This document shows positions 6,881 through 14,456 of a DNA stretch of 37,530 nucleotides, in pieces. The notes beneath the pieces were generated by a model, which was given only the letters and a program-made list of their open reading frames with translations, was not told the origin of the DNA and made no database searches. Position 1 is the stretch's first letter. Every line of letters starts with the position of its first letter. The DNA lies in assembly GCF_003287955.1 (NCBI RefSeq), contig NZ_QMKP01000025.1:1-37530 (forward strand). The letters run 5' to 3'. The position numbers and the translations under genes were made by a program. The DNA comes from Arthrobacter sp. AQ5-06. Lineage in GTDB: Bacteria > Actinomycetota > Actinomycetes > Actinomycetales > Micrococcaceae.

Positions 6881-7767
6881 ATGAGCCGGGAATCTTCGAG
6901 CGGGCCACAGGCCATGACGCCACCGTTGCCGACAGCACGGACACCAGTACCGGACACAACACCCGCGGCGCCTACGTGACCGGCGGTGCCGAATTCAACC
7001 AGGACACCAGTTACATTGAGGACCGGATCACCCACGACGGCCGCCCCGGCGTCAATGGCGAGCCGGGGTGGCGGGTGGAAGCTGGCCGATATCGGCTGAT
7101 CGCAGCGCGCGCATGCCAGTGCGCGAACCGGACCGTGATTGTGCGTAGGTTCCTCGGGCTTGAGGACGCCATCTCTCTGGGCCAGCCCGGCCCTACACAC
7201 GATGCGTGGTCCTGGACCTTTGACCTGGATCCGGGTGGGGTGGACACCGTCCTCGGCATCGAGCGCATCCAGAGTGCCTATTCCCGGCGCTTCCCGGATT
7301 ACCCCCGCGGCATCACGGCGCCGGCGATCGTGGACGTTGCCGGCGGCACGGTGGTCACCAACAACTTCCCTCAGATCACCCTCGACTTTGTACCTCGTGG
7401 CCGACACCACCACGGAGGCCGACGTCCGACTGTTCACCACCTTGGCCAGGTTCGATGCCGTCTTCCACGGGCATTTCAAGTGCAACCGGCAAAAGCTGAC
7501 CGAACTGCCGGCTCTGTGGGGGCTACGCGCGGGACCTTTTCCAGACTCCCGGTTTCGAACGACACGATCGACTTTGTGCAGATCAAGCAGCACCATTACA
7601 TCGTCTATGAGGACATCAACCCCACCGGGAGCGTGCCGCAGGGTCCCGATCCGGCCGGCTGGCTGGAGCCCCATGGCAGGGAATTGCTGGGCGGCCGGCC
7701 ATTCGGTGACGGCACTGGCACGGAGCGGACACACGCCAGGAAAGCGCTTTCCGACCAGGTAGGCTAG
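6881..7767 (+). pseudogene. Glutathionyl-hydroquinone reductase (ECM4/YqjG type) relic
   Basis: Remains of an Xi-class glutathione S-transferase family protein. One frame reads TGHNTRGAYVTGGAEFNQDT, then RTVIVRRFLGLEDAI and GTVVTNNFPQITLDF. The expected middle of about 80 residues is missing, and a shifted frame resumes at YLVADTTTEADVRLFTTLAR and FDAVFHGHFKCNRQKLTELP. Further shifts expose GYARDLFQTPGF and finally DFVQIKQHHYIVYEDINPTG. The active-site CPWAHR of the family is CQCANR here, so the Cys stays but Pro and His are lost. Several frameshifts plus a deletion make it inactive. Confidence 0.75.
7760..7765 (+). promoter_or_regulatory. -10 hexamer TAGGCT, leaderless start
   Basis: TAGGCT ends six bases before the ATG at 7772. 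The same hexamer stands seven bases before the starts at 6881 and 20978. Confidence 0.4.
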
Positions 7768-7771
7768 ATCC

Positions 7772-8881
7772 ATGCAGAAATCTCATGGCTTTGCGGCGCC
7801 CGGCTACGAAGGTGTTTCGGATCTGTTTGAGGCCCTGCTCGCCGCCGATCCGCAATATAGCGCCCAACTGGCCGCCTACCGGAACGGCGTGAAGATACTG
7901 GACCTGTCTGGCGGGCCCCACATCACAGCCGACTCCATCACCGGGGCGTACTCAGTCTCCAAGGGCGCGGCGGCCCTGGTAATTTCCCTACTCGTCCAGG
8001 ACGGGCTGCTGGACCTTGACCGGGCAGTGGCGCACTACTGGCCCGAGTTCGGAGTCCACGGCAAGGACCGGTTGCTGGTGCGTGAAGCCCTGTCCCATCA
8101 GGCGGGTCTGATCGGCGTCGAGGGTGGATTCGCCTTGGACGAATTCACCACTTCCAGGGCCGCGGCAAAGTTGGCAGCGGCGAGTCCGGCATGGCATCCC
8201 GGCAGTTGCTTCGGCTACCACGCACTTACCATCGGAATCATCATGGAGGAACTCTGCCGGCGGGTAACGGGAACCAGCCTGCAGAGCCTCTTTGACCAGC
8301 GCATCCGCACGGCCTATGGCATCGATTTCTTCCTGGGACTGCCCGAAGAGCTGGAACCGCGCTACCGCGACGTCCTCTACGACGTCGATCCCCTGCAGCC
8401 GTGGCTGGATCCACTAAGTCTGGAAGGGCTTAACAGCAACGCGGCAGTCAGCTCAATCATGGAACTTCCCAATCAACGGGCCGTGCGCGCCGCGGGGATG
8501 AGTGCCGCCGGCGGTGTGGGTACGGCGGAGGGCCTGGCCAGGCTGTACGCCGCGGCCATAACCGGCGTGGACGGCCGGTCCCCCTTGCTGACCCATGAGA
8601 CTGCCAGCGCCATGTCCCAGGAGCAGGTGTGGGGCCTGGACCGCATGTCCGGACTGGACAACGCCTTCGCCGTGGTCTTCATGAAGCCACACGTGTCGCG
8701 GAACTTCGGCAGCCACCGCGCCTTCGGCCACGAAGGAGCAAACGCTGCCCTGGGTTTCGCCGATCCCGCCTACGGTCTCGGTTTCGGATACATTCCGCAG
8801 CGGGCGGAAGACGGACGTACGCAGGGCAAAGCGCATCGGCTGGCTGCGGAAGTCCGGCGGGCCGCGTCGGCCTTGTCGTAG
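7772..8881 (+). CDS. Serine hydrolase of the beta-lactamase/EstB fold
   Basis: A 369-residue penicillin-binding-protein-fold hydrolase without a signal peptide, so probably a cytoplasmic esterase of the EstB or class C-like kind. The catalytic S-x-x-K is SVSK (Ser61-Lys64), followed by GLLDLDRAVAHYWPEFG, the typical stretch after it. The second motif is probably Y-H-A in FGYHALTIGIIMEELCRRVT (Tyr in place of the usual Y-A-N). The C-terminal FGHEGANAALGFADPAYGLG supplies the third motif (HEG in place of K-T-G). Substrate unknown. There is no good ribosome site; TAGGCT six bases upstream suggests a leaderless mRNA. Confidence 0.85.
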   Translation: MQKSHGFAAPGYEGVSDLFEALLAADPQYSAQLAAYRNGVKILDLSGGPHITADSITGAYSVSKGAAALVISLLVQDGLLDLDRAVAHYWPEFGVHGKDRLLVREALSHQAGLIGVEGGFALDEFTTSRAAAKLAAASPAWHPGSCFGYHALTIGIIMEELCRRVTGTSLQSLFDQRIRTAYGIDFFLGLPEELEPRYRDVLYDVDPLQPWLDPLSLEGLNSNAAVSSIMELPNQRAVRAAGMSAAGGVGTAEGLARLYAAAITGVDGRSPLLTHETASAMSQEQVWGLDRMSGLDNAFAVVFMKPHVSRNFGSHRAFGHEGANAALGFADPAYGLGFGYIPQRAEDGRTQGKAHRLAAEVRRAASALS

Positions 8882-8895
8882 CAGACGGCTGCACT

Positions 8896-8901
8896 TAGTG
8901 T
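8896..8901 (+). promoter_or_regulatory. -10 hexamer TAGTGT, leaderless start
   Basis: TAGTGT ends seven bases before ATG 8909 and is the reason for preferring that start over the GTG at 8900. Confidence 0.4.
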
Positions 8902-8908
8902 GGGGCGG

Positions 8909-10027
8909 ATGGGTGACACTCACGCGCAGCCGCAGCGCCGGCCAGCCGCTGGAACCCGCCTCCTGAGGAATTCGGTGGCCGGTCTCTCGTCGGCATTCAA
9001 GGTACATCGCCTGCAGCTGGCGGCGAAGGCAGCTTTAGCCGCCGGCCTCGCTTTTGCTATTGCTCCCCTGATGCCGGGATCCGCTGCCGAGTATCCGTAC
9101 TATGCACCGCTGGGCGCATTGGTGTCCATGTACCACAACGTGATCGGATCCGTTCGTCAGGGTCTCCAGGCGCTGGTCGGTCTCGCCCTGGGCATCGGAC
9201 TCGCCTTCGCACTGGTCAGTATCGGTGATCCGTCACCGCTGACTGTCGCGGTCTTTATGGGAATCGGTGTGCTGCTCGGCGGCCTTCCCCGCGTCGGCTC
9301 CGGCAGCGATTGGATTCCGACGGCGGCGCTGCTGGTACTGCTGGTGGGTGGAAGCAACCGGGACGATTTTTCCTTTGGCTACCTCATTCAGATGGGCGTC
9401 GGCGTCGCGGTGGGCATCGCCGTCAACTTCCTGGTCTTTCCTCCGCTGCACTTCAATGCGGCAGCCACCAGCCTGGGCAAACTACGGCTGGCCCTCGGGC
9501 GGCAACTATCTGACATGGGAACGGCCCTGACTGAAAAGTGGCCTCCCGAGCATGAGGACTGGTCCCGCCGGTCCACCGAGCTGGCCGAAGCAGCAAGCAC
9601 CGTCCGTCATCGGGTCCAAGAGGCTGACGCGAGCCGCCGCGCCAATCCGCGCCGGCGGTTCCATCCACGCGATGTGGATCTCGACTACCGCAACCTTCGT
9701 GATCTGGAGCGGGTGACGTTCCACATCCAGGACATGACAGAAGTCCTGGCCGATGTGATCTGGACAGACGACGCACCTTACACGGTGCCTTTCAAAGACA
9801 GTTCACCGCTGGCAGCAGCCATGACCGCCACCGGTGAACTCCTGGCCTCGTTCGACGGCGGGGATGAAGCAGAGCAGCGGCGGCTCTTCGCTGCCGCGAA
9901 GTCAGCGGTGGAGGCCGGCATGGCAGCGGTTGCGGAGCGGGCCCAGACAGATTCGGCCGTGACAGCGTCCGAGTCCATCCTTCTGAGCCTCCACCGGGTT
10001 CTCCGTGCTGTGCGGCCGTCGTCCTAG
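8909..10027 (+). CDS. FUSC/aromatic-acid-exporter-like membrane protein
   Basis: About 372 residues. The N-terminal half has five or six hydrophobic segments, starting with LAAKAALAAGLAFAIAPLM, then EYPYYAPLGALVSMY, a pattern typical of FUSC/ArAE proteins, and continuing through LLVLLVGGSNRDDFSFGYLI and a GVGVAVGIAVNFLVFPP helix. The C-terminal half is a cytoplasmic helical domain rich in Arg and Glu (RRSTELAEAASTVRHRVQEA). Related proteins export aromatic acids, but the substrate here is unknown. The TAG stop shares CTAG (10024-10027) with the stop of the convergent MaoC gene. Confidence 0.78.
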   Translation: MGDTHAQPQRRPAAGTRLLRNSVAGLSSAFKVHRLQLAAKAALAAGLAFAIAPLMPGSAAEYPYYAPLGALVSMYHNVIGSVRQGLQALVGLALGIGLAFALVSIGDPSPLTVAVFMGIGVLLGGLPRVGSGSDWIPTAALLVLLVGGSNRDDFSFGYLIQMGVGVAVGIAVNFLVFPPLHFNAAATSLGKLRLALGRQLSDMGTALTEKWPPEHEDWSRRSTELAEAASTVRHRVQEADASRRANPRRRFHPRDVDLDYRNLRDLERVTFHIQDMTEVLADVIWTDDAPYTVPFKDSSPLAAAMTATGELLASFDGGDEAEQRRLFAAAKSAVEAGMAAVAERAQTDSAVTASESILLSLHRVLRAVRPSS

Positions 10028-10935
10028 AGCGGTGCCACGGAGCCGCTGAAGTGGCGGCGGCCAGAACGGTGGTTCCACACCACAAATTCGGACCGCTGCC
10101 AGCCTTCGCCAGGCGTCTGCCCAGTGGAGATATCCAGGGCAACGCGGGCCGGCAGGAAGACAGGCGCGTCGAACGTGACATCCCATGTGAACGTTTCGCC
10201 CTTGGCCGGCCCGACATCCGCGAGGGCCCTCGATGCAAGGTACATCCCGTGCGCGATGGTGCGTCGCATGCCCAGGGCTTTGGCCGAGAGTACGCTCAGG
10301 TGGATCGGGTTGAAGTCGCCTGAAACGGCGGCATACGCTCGGCCGGTATCGACCCCCAAATGCCATATCGCGGTGGGGTCCGGAGGCGTGAACTCGGTCT
10401 GGCCGTTGTAGGGCGTCGGCTTGTCGATGCCGGGGAGGAATACACCCTTGGCCAGGTAGGAGGAGCGCCCCGTCCATTTGATGTCCGGCGTACCGGCGCC
10501 ACGGACCTCGGCGACCACGTCGAGTTGTGTGCCGGCCCGATGGCCCTGGAGGTTCTCCACCCAGGCCTGGATGTCCAGCGATTCAGTGAAGAGTACCGGC
10601 GACCGCTGTTCCACATGGTTACTGAGGTGGATCATGCCCAGGAGCGGCAACGGGAAATCGTCGCGGTTCATCACACTCATGGCCAGCGGGAATGCCAGTG
10701 CGTGGAGGTAGCCGGCCGGCAGGGTGTCCCTGGCAGTCAGCCCGATGAGGTGCTGGTACGCGGTGAGGTTGCCGACGTCGGCCTTTACCCCGCGCACTTC
10801 GTGGCCGGTGGCCGGCAGGCTGGATCCGTTGTGGGTCCCCAGCACGCGGCGTCGAGCCGCCTGCGCTGCGGCGTTGACGTACAGCTTTGAAAGGGACGGC
10901 ATCTCCCCCAGGATGACCGGCGGAACCGTATTCAT
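10024..10935 (-). CDS. MaoC-like (3R)-hydroxyacyl dehydratase
   Basis: A 303-residue double hot-dog protein. The second half carries the hydratase-2 motif, YAAVSGDFNPIHLSVLSAKA with HGMYLASRALADVG after it; the Asp and His of this motif are the catalytic pair. It would hydrate trans-2-enoyl thioesters or dehydrate (3R)-hydroxyacyl thioesters. Size and context match mycobacterial HtdX/HtdY-type proteins. It is last in the operon thiolase-reductase-hydratase, and its ATG overlaps the reductase stop as ATGA, suggesting translational coupling. The likely pathway is chain elongation or degradation of fatty acyl-CoA. Confidence 0.88.
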   Translation of the reverse strand: MNTVPPVILGEMPSLSKLYVNAAAQAARRRVLGTHNGSSLPATGHEVRGVKADVGNLTAYQHLIGLTARDTLPAGYLHALAFPLAMSVMNRDDFPLPLLGMIHLSNHVEQRSPVLFTESLDIQAWVENLQGHRAGTQLDVVAEVRGAGTPDIKWTGRSSYLAKGVFLPGIDKPTPYNGQTEFTPPDPTAIWHLGVDTGRAYAAVSGDFNPIHLSVLSAKALGMRRTIAHGMYLASRALADVGPAKGETFTWDVTFDAPVFLPARVALDISTGQTPGEGWQRSEFVVWNHRSGRRHFSGSVAPL

Positions 10936-12272
10936 GCCCCCACCAGGTTCTGTCCGCAGACCCGGAGCACGTCGCCGTTGATACCCCCGGCGGCGTCGCT
11001 CGCCAGGAAGGCGATGGCCTCCGCAACGTCGGACGGTTGGCCTCCCTGCTGCAGGGAGTTCAGCCGCCTGCCCACTTCGCGGACGGCAAACGGAATCCGC
11101 GCTGTCATGTCTGTTTCGATGAAGCCGGGTGCCACCGCGTTGATGGTCCCTCCGTTCGCCGCCAGAAGGGGTGCAGAAGCGCGCACCATACCCATCACCC
11201 CGCCCTTGGATGCAGCGTAGTTGGTCTGGCCGCGGTTGCCCGCTATGCCGCTGGTGGACGCAACCGACACAATCCGTGGTTCGTTGCGGAAGTGTTCAGA
11301 GGCGAGGAGCGCTTCGTTGACTCTGAGCTGGGCGGCAATGTTGATGTTGAGGACGGAGCTCCAGCGGGCGTGGTCCATATTGGCCAGCAGCTTGTCCCGG
11401 GTAATGCCGGCGTTGTGGATGACGATGTCCAGGCGGCCGTGACGCTGAACCGCGTGGTCGATAATCCGCTGGCCGGCATCTGCGCTGCTGATATCCAGTT
11501 GAAGCGCCGTGCCGCGGACTTCGTTGGCAACAGCAGCCAAATGGTCCCCTGCTGCCGGGATGTCAACGAGGACCAGGGTGGCCCCGTCCCGGTGGAGCGT
11601 CCGGGCAATAGCCGCACCGATGCCGCGGGCGGCGCCGGTGACCACGGCAACCTTGCCGGCGAGCGGCTTCTCGAAGTCAGGGGGCAGGTGGCCCTGCTCG
11701 GTTGCGACAGTCAGGAACTGGCCGTCCACAAATGCCGACCGGCCGGACAAAAAGAACCGTAGGGCGGCAAGAGCGCTGGGGCTGGCGCTCTGGGCCCCCT
11801 CTGCCAGGAGGATGCCGTTCGCTGTTGCGCCGGCCCGGAGTTCTTTGGCCAGGGACCGCAGGAAGCCATCCACGCCTTGCCGGGCGGCCGACTGTGCAGG
11901 GGACCCGGTTTCGGCGGCAGGCCGGGAGATGGTGACGACGCGGGCGCTCGGTCCGAGATCACGCAGGGAGGACGCCGCGGACAGTACAGGCTTTTCAAGG
12001 TCCTCGGGCCGGGACAGCTCATCCAGGACCAGAATGATCGCGCCAAGCTTTTCGCGGGGCACGGCGTGGCGCCGGACGTCCAGGTCCCAGGAAAGGAGCT
12101 TGGCTGCCAGTTCGTCGGCTCCGGCGGTGTTGCCCTGGACCAGAACGGGACCGGTCGTCAGGGACTGGCCCGGCTTGTAGCGGCGCAGCAGCGCAGGCTG
12201 GGGCAGGCCCAGCCGCTTGGCGATGTTCTTGCCCAGGCTCTGGTTGACCAGGGTGGTGTATGTGTCCGTCAT
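10932..12272 (-). CDS. fabG4: Two-domain 3-oxoacyl-thioester reductase, FabG4 type
   Basis: A 446-residue SDR reductase with an extra N-terminal domain, the architecture of mycobacterial high-molecular-weight FabG4. Residues 1 to about 205 form the flavodoxin-like extra domain (GLPQPALLRRYKPGQSLTTG). From about residue 208 the classical ketoreductase follows: nucleotide-binding TGAARGIGAAIA, VIHNAGITRDKL, catalytic Ser in SVASTSGIAGNRG, Tyr-Lys in YAASKGGVMGM, and VAPGFIETDMTARIP. FabG4 reduces 3-oxoacyl-CoA with NADH. It starts nine bases after the thiolase stop and overlaps the MaoC start by four bases, so the three genes form one operon. Confidence 0.88.
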   Translation of the reverse strand: MTDTYTTLVNQSLGKNIAKRLGLPQPALLRRYKPGQSLTTGPVLVQGNTAGADELAAKLLSWDLDVRRHAVPREKLGAIILVLDELSRPEDLEKPVLSAASSLRDLGPSARVVTISRPAAETGSPAQSAARQGVDGFLRSLAKELRAGATANGILLAEGAQSASPSALAALRFFLSGRSAFVDGQFLTVATEQGHLPPDFEKPLAGKVAVVTGAARGIGAAIARTLHRDGATLVLVDIPAAGDHLAAVANEVRGTALQLDISSADAGQRIIDHAVQRHGRLDIVIHNAGITRDKLLANMDHARWSSVLNINIAAQLRVNEALLASEHFRNEPRIVSVASTSGIAGNRGQTNYAASKGGVMGMVRASAPLLAANGGTINAVAPGFIETDMTARIPFAVREVGRRLNSLQQGGQPSDVAEAIAFLASDAAGGINGDVLRVCGQNLVGA

Positions 12273-12281
12273 CCGGTGCCC

Positions 12282-13649
12282 CTAGAGTGCTTCGAGAATT
12301 GCGACGACGCCCTGGCCGCCGGCGGCGCAGATGGAAATGAGACCACGTGCGGGTCTTCCATCGATGGTGCCTTTGGCCTGCAGCATCTTGGCCAGCGAGG
12401 CGACGATGCGTCCGCCGGTGGCCGCGAAGGGGTGGCCTGCGGCCAGGGAGGAGCCGTTGACGTTCAGCTTGGTGCGGTCGATGCTGCCGAAGGCACCGTC
12501 GAGTCCCAGCCGGGTGCGGCCGAACTCCTCATCTTCCCAGGCAGCCAGTGTGCTCAGGACAGTCCCGGCGAAGGCTTCATGGATCTCAAAGAAGTCGAAG
12601 TCATCCAACGTCAGTCCGTTGCGGGCCAGCAGCCTGGGGATTGCAAATGAGGGGGCCATGAGCAGGCCGTCCTTGCCGTGGACGAAGTCCACGGCGGCAG
12701 CTTCTCCATCAACTACGGTGGCGAGCTTCGGCAAGTCATGGGCATCAGCCCAGTCTTCGGATGCGAGCAGGACCGTGGATGCCCCGTCGGTGAGCGGAGT
12801 GGAGTTTCCCGCCGTCATGGTGGCCTCGGCGCCCAGGTTCTTTCCGAAGACGGGCTTGAGTGTAGCCAACTTCTCGAGCGTGGTGTCCGCCCTCAGATTG
12901 GAGTCCTTGGCGAGGCCGCGGTATGGCGTCAGGAGGTCATCGAAGAAACCCGCGTCATACGCGGCGGAAAGGTTGCGGTGGCTGTTGAAAGCCAGTTCAT
13001 CCTGCGCCTCGCGTGAAATGTTCCACTGCGCGGTGGTCAGCGCCTGGTGCTCACCCATGGACAGGCCGGTGCGTGGCTCCCCCGTGCTCGGAGCATCGGG
13101 GGCCAGGTCCTTGGGCCGCAGCCGGCTGAGCACCTGCAGGCGCTGGGGAAGGGTCTTGGCACGGCTGAGGTCCAGGAGCACTTCGCGGAGACCTTCACTG
13201 ACAGCAATGGGAGCATCCGACGCTGAGTCCACACCGCCCGCGATCGCGGAATCGATCTGGCCCAGCTTGATCTTGTTGGCCAGGCCCAGGACCGTCTCCA
13301 GGCCGGTGGCACACGCCTGCTGCAGGTCGTAGGCGGGGGTCTCCGCCGACAACGCTGAACCCAGGACTGCCTCGCGGGTGAGGTTGAAGTCCCTGGAGTG
13401 CTTGAGCACGGCCCCCGCCGCAACCTCGCCGATCCGCTCATCCTGGAGGCCAAACCTGGCGATAAGACCGTCCAGTGCGGCGGTGAGCATGTCCTGGTTC
13501 GAAGACTTTGTGTAGGCCCCGCCGGACCGGGCAAACGGGATCCGGTTACCACCCACAATCACGGCCCTGCGGACTGGGCGCGCCGCGCCGGAAGTCGTGT
13601 GGCTGGCGAATTCGTGGGGTCCGGTGCCGGACTGTCCATTGACGGACAT
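12282..13649 (-). CDS. Acetyl-CoA C-acyltransferase (thiolase, FadA/FadI type)
   Basis: A 455-residue thiolase. The nucleophile is the Cys of LQQACATGLETVLGLANKIK. C-terminal motifs are FEIHEAFAGTVLS, LNVNGSSLAAGHPFAATGGR with the catalytic His, and ISICAAGGQGVVAILEAL with the second Cys. It cleaves or condenses 3-oxoacyl-CoA. The ATG at 13649 is chosen because AGGAG lies seven bases upstream and the protein then starts MSVNGQSGTG; a longer frame reaches 13892 but runs through the divergent regulator and its operator. The gene order resembles mycobacterial fadA2-fabG4-htdX. It should be controlled by the TetR protein encoded across the promoter. Confidence 0.9.
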   Translation of the reverse strand: MSVNGQSGTGPHEFASHTTSGAARPVRRAVIVGGNRIPFARSGGAYTKSSNQDMLTAALDGLIARFGLQDERIGEVAAGAVLKHSRDFNLTREAVLGSALSAETPAYDLQQACATGLETVLGLANKIKLGQIDSAIAGGVDSASDAPIAVSEGLREVLLDLSRAKTLPQRLQVLSRLRPKDLAPDAPSTGEPRTGLSMGEHQALTTAQWNISREAQDELAFNSHRNLSAAYDAGFFDDLLTPYRGLAKDSNLRADTTLEKLATLKPVFGKNLGAEATMTAGNSTPLTDGASTVLLASEDWADAHDLPKLATVVDGEAAAVDFVHGKDGLLMAPSFAIPRLLARNGLTLDDFDFFEIHEAFAGTVLSTLAAWEDEEFGRTRLGLDGAFGSIDRTKLNVNGSSLAAGHPFAATGGRIVASLAKMLQAKGTIDGRPARGLISICAAGGQGVVAILEAL

Positions 13650-13679
13650 GGGTGACTCCTCTGATCTGCGACGGTTACC

Positions 13680-13710
13680 GATACCCAGCGTACCTGATAC
13701 GCTGAGTATC
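13680..13710. promoter_or_regulatory. 31-bp imperfect palindrome, TetR operator
   Basis: The left half GATACCCAGCGTACC matches the complement of the right half GATACGCTGAGTATC at 13 of 15 positions around a central T. It ends at the base before the GTG of the TetR gene and includes a -10-like TACGCT (13698-13703), seven bases before that GTG. It lies 30 bp upstream of the thiolase start, where a regulator could block both divergent promoters. Binding is inferred. Confidence 0.75.
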
Positions 13711-14403
13711 GTGAACAACCTCCACTCAGAAGCCCCGACGCCGGCTGCCGGCGGAAATGCCGACGGCCGTTCGGCCCGCTGGCAGACCCACCGGGAGGAA
13801 CGACGTCGGGAGCTCATCAAGTCCGCACGTCGGGCGGTCCACGCACTGGGCAGCGATGCCTCAATGGAGGAGATTGCGGCGGCCGCCGGCACATCAAAGT
13901 CAGTCTTTTATCGCTATTTCGGCGATAAGGCAGGACTGCAGCACGCTGTCGGGGAAGTTGTCCTGAGCCAGATGCAGCGCAAGATCCGAGAGGCGGCCCA
14001 GGGTGCCCAGACGCCTCGGGAAGGGCTGCTGGCCATGATCTCGGCGTATCTCCAGATGGCGGAAACCAGCCCCAACGTCTACAGCTTCGTCACCCGCTAT
14101 GCGCCAGTGGACGCGGATGGCGCCCAGGGATCGGTGGCCATTTCCGGAGCCCTGGGCCACTTCTTCGATTCCATCGCGGAGATGATTACCGCACCAATGC
14201 GGACCCACCTGGGAAATGGCAAGGAAGCGGTGATCGGCTACTGGCCCACGGCGGCCATCGGCCTGGTCCGGAATGCGGGCGAACAGTGGCTCAGCACGCC
14301 GGATTCGGCAGCGAAGCCGGACCAGGAAGCCATGGCCCGCCAGATCACGGCCTGGTTATGCGTGGGAATCGCCCCCGAGCTTGACCCTGCCAGCGCGCCA
14401 TGA
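13711..14403 (+). CDS. TetR family regulator of the acyl-CoA cluster
   Basis: A 230-residue one-component repressor. The N-terminal HTH at about residues 51-72 reads SMEEIAAAAGTSKSVFYRYF, then GDKAGLQHAVGE. The C-terminal ligand domain is helical (REGLLAMISAYLQMAETSPN) and probably senses a fatty acyl-CoA or other thioester; that is inference from its neighbours. GTG at 13711 directly follows the palindromic operator, with a -10-like hexamer seven bases upstream, so the mRNA is probably leaderless. It is divergent from the thiolase operon and 53 bp before the acyl-CoA dehydrogenase gene. Confidence 0.85.
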   Translation: MNNLHSEAPTPAAGGNADGRSARWQTHREERRRELIKSARRAVHALGSDASMEEIAAAAGTSKSVFYRYFGDKAGLQHAVGEVVLSQMQRKIREAAQGAQTPREGLLAMISAYLQMAETSPNVYSFVTRYAPVDADGAQGSVAISGALGHFFDSIAEMITAPMRTHLGNGKEAVIGYWPTAAIGLVRNAGEQWLSTPDSAAKPDQEAMARQITAWLCVGIAPELDPASAP

Positions 14404-14456
14404 TTCCGCCAAAACAACCCCAGACCCTCCTGTCAGAACCAACGAAGGACATTGAC

